Shown: piece by piece, positions 7,746 to 14,810 of the stretch
Position numbering within the stretch: the stretch's first letter is position 1
Layout of the letters: the number at the start of each line of letters is the position of its first letter
Assembly: GCA_002862585.1 (NCBI GenBank)
Contig: PKDP01000104.1
Coordinates: forward strand, 1 to 14,810
Source: Flavobacteriales bacterium
GTDB taxonomy: Bacteria > Bacteroidota > Bacteroidia > Flavobacteriales > UBA7312
DNA: 14,810 bases
Direction: 5' to 3'
Notes under the pieces: model-generated
The model's database searches: none
What the model saw: only the letters and a program-made list of their open reading frames with translations
Told to the model about the DNA's origin: nothing
Made by a program: the position numbers and the translations under genes

Positions 7746-7753
7746 TAGTTTTG
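7746..7753 (+). promoter_or_regulatory. Bacteroidota -7 promoter element before atpB
   Basis: TAGTTTTG matches TAnnTTTG exactly, in the gap ahead of atpB. The predicted transcription start is near 7760, giving a leader of about 28 nt to ATG 7788. It is the likely main promoter of atpBEFHAG. The nearest TTG (7711-7713) is too far upstream to be a normal -33 element. Confidence 0.5.
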
Positions 7754-7787
7754 CAGCGAACTCTATAACAGCAATTTGTTGCGTACA

Positions 7788-8954
7788 ATGAGAAGAAAAT
7801 TTAGTTTATTAGCCTTACTGTTTATACTCTTTATTGGAAGTGTAGCATTTGCTCACGATAATCACTCTCATGCAGGCGAGCACCCTGAGGCTCTCGCCGA
7901 AAAAGACACTCCGGAAAAAGTAAAAGGATTTATTAAACACCACTTAAAAGACGCCCATTATTTTGAGCTCTTTCACGGTGTTAAAATGCCCTTACCAATT
8001 ATCATTTGGGATGAAGGGCTTAAGGTATTTTCATCTGGTGACTTTAAGAAGAAAGAAGTAAAAGAAGCTCGTGCTGCCGATTCAACAATAACTTTCCAAA
8101 AACTTGGAATCAACGATACTGTTGCAAAAGATGCTAAAGACTACCTGTATGAATCCCAAACCTCAGGATATTCTATTTTTCACGGCAAAATCATAGCGGC
8201 TAAGCATGCCGACATTCAACTCAAGCTTAACAAAGAAGGCAAGAAAAAGTTAGTCAGTCATTCTGCATTACTTGATTTTTCTATCACAAAAACAGTCTTA
8301 ATGACCTTTATAATTTGTGTGTTGCTATTCTTGGCATTTAGAGGCCTGTCAAGCTCATACAGAAAGGGACCAATCCCAAGTGGTTTTGGCAGATTACTAG
8401 AGCCTTTGGTTTTATTCATTAGAGACGACATTGCTATTCCTAACATTGGAGAAAAGCACTACAAAAAATACATGAGTTATTTACTAACTGTATTCTTCTT
8501 TATATGGTTTGTAAACCTAGCGGGAATGACTCCCTTAGGAATTAACATAACAGGAAACATAGCCATAACGCTTTCATTGGCACTGATTACCTACCTGATC
8601 ACACAATTTACAGCTAATAAGAGCTATTGGGGACACATTTTTTGGATGCCAGGCGTGCCTGTGCCCATGAAATTTGTTCTTATGCCAATAGAACTCTTAG
8701 GAACTATTATTAAGCCTTTCTCACTTATGATTCGTTTGTACGCTAATATTACAGCGGGTCACGTGGTATTGATGTCGCTAATTGGCTTAGTATTTTTTGC
8801 TTCTAATCTATTTTCATTTGGAGCATTTTTTGGGCTAACATTATTCTTAGGAGTAATTGAATTGCTTGTAGCGTTTCTGCAGGCTTATATATTTACGATG
8901 CTAACTGCTTTATATTTTGGAGCGGCAGTAGAAGAGCATCACGACGAACATTAA
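7788..8954 (+). CDS. atpB: F-type ATP synthase subunit a, long Bacteroidota form
   Basis: Subunit a of F0 forms the proton half-channels next to the c-ring. This copy has 388 residues, over 100 more than the E. coli-type protein. The extra length is N-terminal. A cleavable-looking signal peptide (MRRKFSLLALLFILFIGSVAFA) leads to a His-rich segment (HDNHSHAGEH, residues 23-32) and a soluble stretch to about residue 160. The conserved channel part begins near residue 166. It includes GRLLEPLVLFIRDDIAIPNIG-like sequence at 201-221, NLAGMTPLG (243-251) and the essential arginine R316 in MIRLYANITAGH. The C-terminus is again rich in His and acidic residues (EEHHDEH). The open frame reaches a TTG at 7776, but ATG 7788 gives a normal signal peptide and is preferred. 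This extended form is familiar in Bacteroidota. Confidence 0.96.
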   Translation: MRRKFSLLALLFILFIGSVAFAHDNHSHAGEHPEALAEKDTPEKVKGFIKHHLKDAHYFELFHGVKMPLPIIIWDEGLKVFSSGDFKKKEVKEARAADSTITFQKLGINDTVAKDAKDYLYESQTSGYSIFHGKIIAAKHADIQLKLNKEGKKKLVSHSALLDFSITKTVLMTFIICVLLFLAFRGLSSSYRKGPIPSGFGRLLEPLVLFIRDDIAIPNIGEKHYKKYMSYLLTVFFFIWFVNLAGMTPLGINITGNIAITLSLALITYLITQFTANKSYWGHIFWMPGVPVPMKFVLMPIELLGTIIKPFSLMIRLYANITAGHVVLMSLIGLVFFASNLFSFGAFFGLTLFLGVIELLVAFLQAYIFTMLTALYFGAAVEEHHDEH

Positions 8955-8990
8955 TGTATTAACTAATTATTAACTTTAAATCTTTTTATT

Positions 8991-9182
8991 ATGACTATTC
9001 CAAATATTGTAGGCGCAGGATTAATTGTAATCGGAGCAGGTTTAGGTATTGGTAAAATCGGTGGCTCTGCCATGGATGCTATTGCTAGACAACCTGAAGC
9101 GACTTCAAAAATCCAAACAGCGATGATTATTGCTGCTGCACTCATCGAAGGTATTGGATTTGCTGCATTATTTGCTGCATAA
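8991..9182 (+). CDS. atpE: F-type ATP synthase subunit c
   Basis: This is the 63-residue c-ring proteolipid with two membrane helices. Helix one has the glycine-rich packing motif GAGLGIGKIGG. The polar loop is ARQPE (32-36). The ion-carrying carboxylate is E53 in AALIEGIGF. The residue after E53 is glycine and the serine/threonine pair of sodium-type rings is missing, so proton coupling is expected. The short length is normal for this phylum. A 36-nt AT-rich gap separates it from atpB, and a strong hairpin follows 12 nt after the stop codon. Confidence 0.97.
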   Translation: MTIPNIVGAGLIVIGAGLGIGKIGGSAMDAIARQPEATSKIQTAMIIAAALIEGIGFAALFAA

Positions 9183-9193
9183 TTCATATAATC

Positions 9194-9230
9194 AAATCAA
9201 AACTGTAAGGGTTGCTTACAGTTTTGATTT
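9194..9230 (+). terminator. Perfect 16-bp hairpin between atpE and atpF (attenuator or RNA-processing element)
   Basis: The arms 9194-9209 and 9215-9230 are perfectly complementary, with a 5-nt GGTTG loop. The right arm ends in TTT and runs on into two more T. The structure can act as a partial intrinsic terminator or as a 3' stabilising hairpin for an atpE-ended transcript. It lies inside the operon, directly after the gene whose product is needed in most copies. Stem and loop are read directly; the regulatory role is inferred. Confidence 0.75.
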
Positions 9231-9263
9231 TTAGCATTTTAAAAAGAAAAATAAAGATATAAT

Positions 9264-9761
9264 ATGGACTTATTTAACGACTTTTCATTAGGCTTGTTTG
9301 TTTGGCAAACCGTTTTGTTTTTAGCCTTATTGTTTTTGCTAAGAAAATATGCTTGGAAGCCAATTCTTACTGCAGTAGAAGAGAGAGAGGAAGGTATTAA
9401 AAGCGCTTTGGATGCGGCTGACAATGCTAAGAAAGAGATGGAAGCCCTTAATGCTGATAACGAAAAAATTCTACGTGAAGCAAAAGCAGAAAGAGATTCT
9501 ATTTTAAAAGAAGCAAGAGAACTAAAAGACGGCATTATTGCTGAGGCTAAAACACAAGCGACTGAAGAGGCTGATAAGGTTATGGCATCTGCAAGAGAGC
9601 AAATTAACAATGAGAAAATGGCAGCTATAACTGAGCTAAAAAACCAAGTAGCATCATTATCTGTCGATATTGCTGAAAAAATATTGAAGTCCGAATTAAA
9701 AGACGACAATAAGCAAAAAGAAATGGTTAACAGTGCTTTAGAAGAAGCTAGTATAGACTAA
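9264..9761 (+). CDS. atpF: F-type ATP synthase subunit b
   Basis: Subunit b forms the peripheral stalk that ties F0 subunit a to the F1 head through delta. The 165 residues show one N-terminal membrane helix (about 7-27), the typical RKYAWKPIL exit segment (27-35), and then a long charged helix, rich in alanine, lysine and glutamate, to the C-terminus, as expected for the dimeric coiled-coil stalk. There is a single b gene, so a homodimer is expected. It starts 33 nt after the hairpin that follows atpE, and its stop lies 1 nt before atpH. Confidence 0.96.
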   Translation: MDLFNDFSLGLFVWQTVLFLALLFLLRKYAWKPILTAVEEREEGIKSALDAADNAKKEMEALNADNEKILREAKAERDSILKEARELKDGIIAEAKTQATEEADKVMASAREQINNEKMAAITELKNQVASLSVDIAEKILKSELKDDNKQKEMVNSALEEASID

Positions 9762-9762
9762 G

Positions 9763-10317
9763 ATGAAAAACACTAGAGCAACATACAGATATGCCAAATC
9801 GCTATTAGAATTAGCTAAAGAGCAAGGTACGTTAGAGGTATGCAAAACCGATATGGAAGCCGTTGTTTCTATTTGTAAAGACTCTAGAGAATTGATGCTT
9901 TTATTGAAAAGCCCAGTTGTAAAAACGGATAAAAAACAAGCCATTTTTTCTGAAATTTTTGGCTCTTGCTCTTCTTTAACAATGAGCTTTATTCAGTTGA
10001 TTACACAAAAGAAGAGAGAAGCGCTTTTATTTGATATAGCAGAACGCTTTCTATTAGTTTACAAAGAAAGCTTAGGTATTGGAACAGCAATTCTTACAAC
10101 AGCTACATTCATTGATGAGGACACACGACAAAACGTTCTTGACTTTATTAAAAAGCAAGGCATCAATCAAGTGGATTTAACTGAAAAAATAGATGAAAGC
10201 CTTATAGGAGGAGCAGTTCTTCGACTTGGCGACAAACAACTCGACGCAAGTATAGCGCGTCAGATTAAAGACTTAAAACAATCGTTTAATAAAAACCCTT
10301 ACATAAAGGACTTCTAA
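9763..10317 (+). CDS. atpH: F-type ATP synthase subunit delta
   Basis: The delta subunit (OSCP equivalent) sits on top of F1 and binds the b stalk. The protein has 184 residues, the normal length. The N-terminal helical domain starts with TRATYRYAKSLLELAKEQG. The C-terminal signature is visible at about residues 148-172 (LIGGAVLRLGDKQLDASI). The ATG is separated from the atpF stop by a single base, so translation is probably coupled. atpA follows after 10 nt. Confidence 0.95.
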   Translation: MKNTRATYRYAKSLLELAKEQGTLEVCKTDMEAVVSICKDSRELMLLLKSPVVKTDKKQAIFSEIFGSCSSLTMSFIQLITQKKREALLFDIAERFLLVYKESLGIGTAILTTATFIDEDTRQNVLDFIKKQGINQVDLTEKIDESLIGGAVLRLGDKQLDASIARQIKDLKQSFNKNPYIKDF

Positions 10318-10327
10318 ATTAATAAAC

Positions 10328-11908
10328 ATGGCAGAAGTAAAACCAGCTGAGGTATCAGCAATTTTAAGACAACAACTATCAGGTTTCAAATCGGAATCGG
10401 ACTTACAAGAAGTAGGTACAGTTTTGCAAGTGGGTGATGGTATCGCTCGTATTTACGGACTTACCAACGTGCAATCTGGTGAGCTTATAGAATTTGAAAG
10501 CGGACTGCAAGGTATCGTTCTTAACCTAGAAGAAGACAATATTGGTGCCGTACTATTAGGACCTTCAAAAGGTATTAAAGAAGGAGATGTTGTTAAAAGA
10601 ACAAACCGTATTGCCTCTATTAATGTAGGAGAAGGCATGTTGGGCAGAGTGGTTGACACACTAGGAAACCCAATAGATGGTAAAGGACCTATTCAGGGCG
10701 AAACCTTTGAAATGCCAATCGAAAGAAAAGCACCAGGTGTAATTTACCGTCAGCCAGTAAACGAGCCACTACAAACAGGTATTAAGGCAATTGACGCTAT
10801 GATTCCTGTAGGAAGAGGGCAAAGGGAACTTATTATCGGTGACCGTCAAACAGGTAAAACAGCTGTGGCGATTGACACTATCATCAATCAGAAAGAATTT
10901 TACGATAAAGGTGAGCCAGTATTTTGTATCTACGTTGCTGTAGGTCAAAAAGGTTCAACTGTAGCCTCTATCGCTAAGACATTAGAAGATGCAGGTGCAT
11001 TAGCCTACACGGTTATTGTAGCATCAAACGCTTCTGACCCAGCACCGATGCAGTTCTACGCACCATTGGCGGGAGCAGCTATTGGCGAATACTTTAGAGA
11101 TACTGGTAGACCAGCACTTATAGTATTTGATGATTTATCAAAACAAGCGGTAGCTTACCGTGAGGTATCCTTATTATTAAGAAGACCTCCAGGTCGTGAG
11201 GCATACCCAGGGGATGTATTCTACCTTCACTCAAGACTTCTTGAAAGAGCAGCAAAAGTGATTAACGACGATGCTATTGCATCTCAGATGAACGATTTGC
11301 CAGAGTCTTTGAAAGGAAAGGTAAAAGGTGGTGGCTCACTAACAGCATTGCCAATTATTGAAACACAAGCAGGTGACGTTTCGGCTTATATTCCAACTAA
11401 CGTAATTTCTATTACTGACGGACAGATTTTCCTTGATGGTGACTTGTTCAACTCAGGGGTACGTCCAGCGATTAACGTAGGTATCTCGGTATCTCGTGTA
11501 GGAGGTTCAGCACAGATTAAATCTATGAAAAAGATTTCTGGTACATTAAAGCTTGACCAAGCACAGTACCGTGAGCTTGAGGCTTTTGCTAAGTTTGGTT
11601 CTGACCTTGATGCAGCCACTACAGCTGTAATTGATAAAGGACAGCGTAATGTTGAAATTCTTAAACAAGGTCAGTATTCTCCTCTTAGAGTAGAAGAGCA
11701 AGCGGCTATTATTTTCTGTGGTACAAACGGATTATTAATGGATGTTCCTACCAATAAGATTAAAGAATTTGAACAAGAGTTTATCGCTTACTTACACACT
11801 AAACACCAAGACACTCTTGATGCTTTAGCAGCCGGTAAATTAAACGATGATATTACGGATACATTACGTTCTGTATGTGCAGACTTATCTAAAAAATACG
11901 CAGCATAA
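10328..11908 (+). CDS. atpA: F-type ATP synthase subunit alpha
   Basis: This is the non-catalytic nucleotide-binding subunit of F1, 526 residues. It has the N-terminal beta-barrel domain (about 25-95), the Walker A loop GDRQTGKT (171-178), the Walker B strand ALIVFDD (263-269), and the family signature around PAINVGISVSRVGGSAQ (380-396). That signature carries the arginine finger R390, which completes the catalytic site on beta. A short insertion around residues 315-335 (NDDAIASQMNDLPESL) lies where E. coli alpha is shorter. Codon use here is more regular than in neighbouring genes, as expected for a highly expressed gene. atpG starts 3 nt after the stop. Confidence 0.98.
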   Translation: MAEVKPAEVSAILRQQLSGFKSESDLQEVGTVLQVGDGIARIYGLTNVQSGELIEFESGLQGIVLNLEEDNIGAVLLGPSKGIKEGDVVKRTNRIASINVGEGMLGRVVDTLGNPIDGKGPIQGETFEMPIERKAPGVIYRQPVNEPLQTGIKAIDAMIPVGRGQRELIIGDRQTGKTAVAIDTIINQKEFYDKGEPVFCIYVAVGQKGSTVASIAKTLEDAGALAYTVIVASNASDPAPMQFYAPLAGAAIGEYFRDTGRPALIVFDDLSKQAVAYREVSLLLRRPPGREAYPGDVFYLHSRLLERAAKVINDDAIASQMNDLPESLKGKVKGGGSLTALPIIETQAGDVSAYIPTNVISITDGQIFLDGDLFNSGVRPAINVGISVSRVGGSAQIKSMKKISGTLKLDQAQYRELEAFAKFGSDLDAATTAVIDKGQRNVEILKQGQYSPLRVEEQAAIIFCGTNGLLMDVPTNKIKEFEQEFIAYLHTKHQDTLDALAAGKLNDDITDTLRSVCADLSKKYAA

Positions 11909-11911
11909 AGG

Positions 11912-12766
11912 ATGGCTAACTTAAAAGAAATACGGGCAAGAATCACCTCGGTAGGCTCTACTATGCAAATTACTAGTGCCATGAAAATGGTATCGGCAGC
12001 TAAACTCAAAAGAGCACAGGATGCCATTACTCAAATGCGTCCGTATGCCAATAAGTTGCGAGAATTATTAGTAAATCTAAGTTCTACATTAGAGTCTTCA
12101 GATGGCGGCGCCTATTCTGATGCCAGACCAGTAAAAAAGCAATTAGTAGTTGCCATTACCTCTAACAGAGGGCTATGTGGTGCCTTCAACAACAACGTTA
12201 TAAAGCAAGCCAAAGTACTAGCTGCTGAGTGTGATAATACAACATTTCTTACCATAGGTAAAAAAGCCTCTGAACACTTTACTAAAAATGGTTTTGATGT
12301 TGTTTCTACTCACGATGACTTATACACCGACCTATCTTTTGCCAATACTTCGGCAATAGCTCAGGACTTAATGGACCACTTTACTGAGGGGCGATACGAT
12401 AAAGTTGTAGTGGTATATAACCAGTTCAAAAACGCGGCTTCTCAGATTTTAATGTCTGAACCATTTTTGCCGGTAGAAACACCATCAGATGATTCAGCAA
12501 CAATTGGTGACTATATCTTTGAGCCAGAAAAAGAAGAAATAGTAGCTGACCTTATTCCTAAATCATTAAAGATTCAATTGTTTAAGGCAGTATTAGACTC
12601 TCACGCTTCAGAACATGGTGCTAGAATGACTGCTATGCATAAAGCGACAGATAATGCAGGAGAGCTCAAAAAAGAACTTACTCTAACCTATAATAAAGCA
12701 AGACAAGCAGCCATTACTGGTGAAATCCTAGAAATTGTAGGTGGTGCTGAGGCTCTAAATTCTTAA
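11912..12766 (+). CDS. atpG: F-type ATP synthase subunit gamma
   Basis: Subunit gamma is the central rotor shaft of F1. The 284-residue protein has both conserved ends, which form the coiled coil. The N-terminal one is KEIRARITSVGSTMQITSAM, then KMVSAAKLKRAQ. The C-terminal one runs from EHGARMTAMHKATDNAGEL to the signature ITGEILEIVGGAEAL. The middle Rossmann-like domain contains SNRGLCGAFN (about 83-92). It is the last gene of this operon. An intrinsic terminator follows, and no atpD or atpC is present. Confidence 0.97.
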   Translation: MANLKEIRARITSVGSTMQITSAMKMVSAAKLKRAQDAITQMRPYANKLRELLVNLSSTLESSDGGAYSDARPVKKQLVVAITSNRGLCGAFNNNVIKQAKVLAAECDNTTFLTIGKKASEHFTKNGFDVVSTHDDLYTDLSFANTSAIAQDLMDHFTEGRYDKVVVVYNQFKNAASQILMSEPFLPVETPSDDSATIGDYIFEPEKEEIVADLIPKSLKIQLFKAVLDSHASEHGARMTAMHKATDNAGELKKELTLTYNKARQAAITGEILEIVGGAEALNS

Positions 12767-12788
12767 AAAGGATTAAAACTAGATATTT

Positions 12789-12815
12789 AAAAAGACCGAT
12801 TAATTCGGTCTTTTT
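12789..12815 (+). terminator. Intrinsic terminator after atpG
   Basis: An 11-bp stem (12789-12799 with 12805-12815, core GACCGA/TCGGTC) with a 5-nt loop is followed within the right arm by six T (12811-12816). It lies 22 nt after the atpG stop and marks the end of the ATP synthase operon. The run of A on the left side means it could also work on the other strand, but no gene converges here. Confidence 0.88.
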
Positions 12816-12853
12816 TCATTTAGAGCGTTTTTATAGTCTATAACAGAAAAAAC

Positions 12854-12861
12854 TATCTTTG
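12854..12861 (+). promoter_or_regulatory. Bacteroidota -7 promoter element before the enoyl-CoA hydratase gene
   Basis: TATCTTTG matches TAnnTTTG exactly, 38 nt after the atpG terminator and 20 nt before the next ATG. It predicts a leader of about 15 nt and a new transcription unit covering the hydratase and flippase genes. No clear TTG -33 element is seen. Confidence 0.55.
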
Positions 12862-12881
12862 TCCAAACAACAAATGCAAAG

Positions 12882-13658
12882 ATGTCTTACCAACTTATTT
12901 TATCAGAACATACTAACGGTTTAGCAACAATAACCATAAACCGACCTCAACAGCTTAACGCTCTTAACAAGGAAACGATAGAGGAGTTAAATGACGCTAT
13001 TTTAAAAGCTGATAAAGATAGCAGCGTGAGGTGTATCCTCATTACTGGCTCAGGAACAAAAGCATTTGTAGCGGGTGCAGATATCAAAGAATTTGCTCAT
13101 TTCAATGCTGAAGAAGGCACACACTTAGCTACGGATGGACAATATTTGCTGTTCGATTTGTTGGATAATTTATCTACTCCAAGTATTGCAGCCATTAATG
13201 GTTTTGCTCTTGGCGGAGGCTTAGAATTAGCTATGTCTTGTCATATTCGTGTAGCATCTACCAATGCCAAGATGGGTCTTCCAGAAGTATCTTTAGGAGT
13301 TATTCCTGGCTATGGCGGAACTCAGCGTTTGCGCGAACTTGTAGGCAAAGGAAAGGCTTTAGAAATGATTACCTCTGCAGCTATGCTTAGTGCCGAACAG
13401 GCTAAAGAATGGGGTTTGGTTAACCATGTTTGTGAACAAGAAGAATTAATGGCTCTTTGTGAAAAGATAGCTGGTCGAATTATTAAAAATTCCCCCATTG
13501 CCATCTCTAAAGCAATAAAATCCGTTAATGCCGGTTGTAATACAGACGGTTATGAAGCAGAAAAACAAGCCTTTGGCGAATGCTTTGCTACCGATGATTT
13601 TAAGGAAGGAACAAGCGCTTTTATGGAGAAAAGAAAACCAAATTTCACAGGAAAATAA
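12882..13658 (+). CDS. Enoyl-CoA hydratase / crotonase family protein
   Basis: This is a 258-residue crotonase-fold enzyme, the usual length for a single-domain short-chain enoyl-CoA hydratase, which adds water to trans-2-enoyl-CoA in beta-oxidation or related acyl-CoA pathways. The oxyanion-hole segments are AFVAGADIKEF (61-71) and INGFALGGGLELAM (105-118). Both catalytic glutamates of true hydratases are present: E115 in GGGLELAM and E135 in GLPEVSLG. The PGYGGTQRL motif (142-150) follows. This supports hydratase rather than isomerase or decarboxylase activity, but the acyl chain length cannot be read from sequence. A 3-hydroxybutyryl-CoA dehydratase role is possible. It is the first gene after its promoter, and the flippase gene starts 3 nt after its stop. 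Confidence 0.93.
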   Translation: MSYQLILSEHTNGLATITINRPQQLNALNKETIEELNDAILKADKDSSVRCILITGSGTKAFVAGADIKEFAHFNAEEGTHLATDGQYLLFDLLDNLSTPSIAAINGFALGGGLELAMSCHIRVASTNAKMGLPEVSLGVIPGYGGTQRLRELVGKGKALEMITSAAMLSAEQAKEWGLVNHVCEQEELMALCEKIAGRIIKNSPIAISKAIKSVNAGCNTDGYEAEKQAFGECFATDDFKEGTSAFMEKRKPNFTGK

Positions 13659-13661
13659 ACA

Positions 13662-14810
13662 GTGAATCCTCTCAAAAAACTACTAGGACAAACCGCCATT
13701 TATGGGCTGAGTAGTATTGTTGGGCGTTTACTCAACTACCTATTAGTACCGCTTTATACGCGGTATTTCACAACCTCAGAATACGGAGATGTTACTCTTT
13801 TATATGCTTTCGTTGCTTTTCTGTTAATTGTACTTACATATGGAATGGAAACCGCCTTTTTTAGGTTTTCTCAGCGTCACCCCAATAAAAGTACAGTTTA
13901 CAGTACCTCTCTCATAACTTTACTGATAAGTTCTTGCTTATTTCTTGTGCTAACCTTATTTAATGCTCAGGTGATTGCTGATGCACTATCCTTTTCTGCT
14001 CACCCTGAATATGTACAGTACTTTGCACTTATTCTTGCTCTGGACGCCCTAAGCGCCATTAGCTTTGCAAAGTTACGAGAACAAAACCGAGCGCTTCGAT
14101 TTGCTAGCGTTAGGCTGTTCAACATCTTTGTAAGTATTGGTCTAAACCTCTTTTTCATTGTGTATTGTCCTTTAGCGCTTTCCAACAATCTTCAAGGGGC
14201 GGAATTAATACAAAACATCTATTCAGAAGACATAGGAATTGGCTATATATTTATAGCAAACTTAGTCGCTAGTGCTTTAACACTATTGCTTTTTGTTCCA
14301 GAAATGCTAAAATCCAGTTGGCGATTTGATGCTGTATTGTGGCGAAAAATGATGCTATATGCCCTACCACTTATGGTTGCGGGTCTAGCAGGCATTACCA
14401 ACGAAACCATTGACCGCATTCTCTTAAAATACCTTTTGCCAGCAGACATTTCAGCCTCAGAAATAGGCTTGTACAGTGCTTTTTATAAACTATCCATCAT
14501 AATGACGCTTTTTGTACAAACGTTTCGATTTGCAGCAGAGCCGTTCTTTTTCGCTCAAGAAAAAGAGAAAAACGCTAAAGCAGTTTATGCACTAGTCATG
14601 AAATACTTTACCATTGTCACGGCCTTTATATTTTTATCGGTGACAATATACTATGATCTTGTTAAGCAATTTATTGGCTCTGATTTCCACGATGAAAGAG
14701 GGGCAATAATTGTGCCAATTCTTTTATTGGCAAACCTCTTTTTAGGACTATATTATAATTTATCCGTTTGGTACAAGCTCACTGAAAAGACCCTCTTTGG
14801 AGCTTACATG
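13662..14810 (+). CDS. Polysaccharide biosynthesis protein / oligosaccharide flippase (Wzx-like), 3' end beyond window
   Basis: This is an open frame of 383 codons that runs off the right edge. It starts with GTG (NPLKKLLGQTAIYGLSSI). An in-frame stop lies two codons upstream and the next in-frame ATG is about 60 codons further in, so GTG 13662 is the only good start. The protein is a multi-helix membrane protein of the MOP superfamily, polysaccharide-transport type. Helices are visible from the N-terminus (GLSSIVGRLLNYLLVPLYTR, with the typical TRYFTTSEYGD after it), and further pairs lie at about residues 45-60, 83-100, 118-135, 154-170 and beyond 195. Members move lipid-linked sugar units across the inner membrane. 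The substrate cannot be inferred. It is probably co-transcribed with the upstream hydratase, although the two functions have no evident link. Confidence 0.9.
   Translation, partial: MNPLKKLLGQTAIYGLSSIVGRLLNYLLVPLYTRYFTTSEYGDVTLLYAFVAFLLIVLTYGMETAFFRFSQRHPNKSTVYSTSLITLLISSCLFLVLTLFNAQVIADALSFSAHPEYVQYFALILALDALSAISFAKLREQNRALRFASVRLFNIFVSIGLNLFFIVYCPLALSNNLQGAELIQNIYSEDIGIGYIFIANLVASALTLLLFVPEMLKSSWRFDAVLWRKMMLYALPLMVAGLAGITNETIDRILLKYLLPADISASEIGLYSAFYKLSIIMTLFVQTFRFAAEPFFFAQEKEKNAKAVYALVMKYFTIVTAFIFLSVTIYYDLVKQFIGSDFHDERGAIIVPILLLANLFLGLYYNLSVWYKLTEKTLFGAYM

Noticed and set aside
7776..7787. TTG start for atpB, four codons upstream of the ATG
   Set aside because: ATG 7788 gives a classic signal peptide with basic head (MRRK); the extra four residues add nothing.
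9239..9709. Open frame of 156 codons on the minus strand across atpF
   Set aside because: It is antisense to a clear ATP synthase b subunit. Its serine/alanine-rich composition is what the reverse complement of the coiled-coil gene produces, and no family is recognisable.
12882..14810. Possible fusion of hydratase and flippase by readthrough of the single TAA
   Set aside because: Both proteins have normal, complete ends for their families, and two short-spaced genes explain the layout.
1..14810. Search by eye for CRISPR repeats, insertion sequences, tRNA genes, attachment sites and defence genes
   Set aside because: No regularly spaced repeats, transposase, tRNA-like cloverleaf or defence-type domains were seen; every coding stretch belongs to a recognisable core family or to the atp accessory genes.

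Overview
The window is a stretch of chromosome from a low-GC member of the Bacteroidota, most likely a Flavobacteriales-type bacterium. Four things point there: a SprE/PorW lipoprotein of the type IX secretion and gliding system, several matches to the Bacteroidota sigma-factor -7 element (TAnnTTTG), little use of Shine-Dalgarno sequences, and an ATP synthase operon of the Bacteroidota form (long subunit a with a signal peptide, no atpD or atpC at the end). I see no mobile elements, CRISPR array, tRNA or rRNA. All complete genes look intact.

Positions 1-3949 (minus strand) hold a tight cluster, read from right to left: a membrane-anchored M23 (LytM-type) endopeptidase, a GH3-family adenylating enzyme, dxr (MEP isoprenoid pathway) and the start of rseP (site-2 protease, cut by the window edge). 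Gaps are between -8 and +4 nt, so they are probably one transcript.

Positions 4016-7671 (plus strand, divergent) hold the SprE/PorW TPR lipoprotein, then a bactofilin with its own promoter. Two small membrane proteins follow, an AtpZ-like protein overlapping the bactofilin by 38 nt and an AtpI-like four-helix protein. A hairpin sits over the end of the SprE/PorW gene and runs into the bactofilin promoter.

Positions 7746-12816 hold the ATP synthase operon atpB-atpE-atpF-atpH-atpA-atpG, with a promoter before atpB and a strong intrinsic terminator after atpG. A perfect 16-bp hairpin lies between atpE and atpF and may help set the excess of subunit c. The beta and epsilon subunits must be encoded elsewhere.

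Positions 12854-14810 hold a new transcription unit with a crotonase-family enoyl-CoA hydratase and, 3 nt downstream, a GTG-started multi-helix polysaccharide flippase that runs off the right edge.

Most of the window is housekeeping. I do not see a clear new defence or mobile system. The parts most worth a second look are the cell-wall peptidase/SprE/bactofilin neighbourhood joined to ATP synthase assembly genes, the intra-operon hairpin, and the bacterial GH3 enzyme of unknown substrate.
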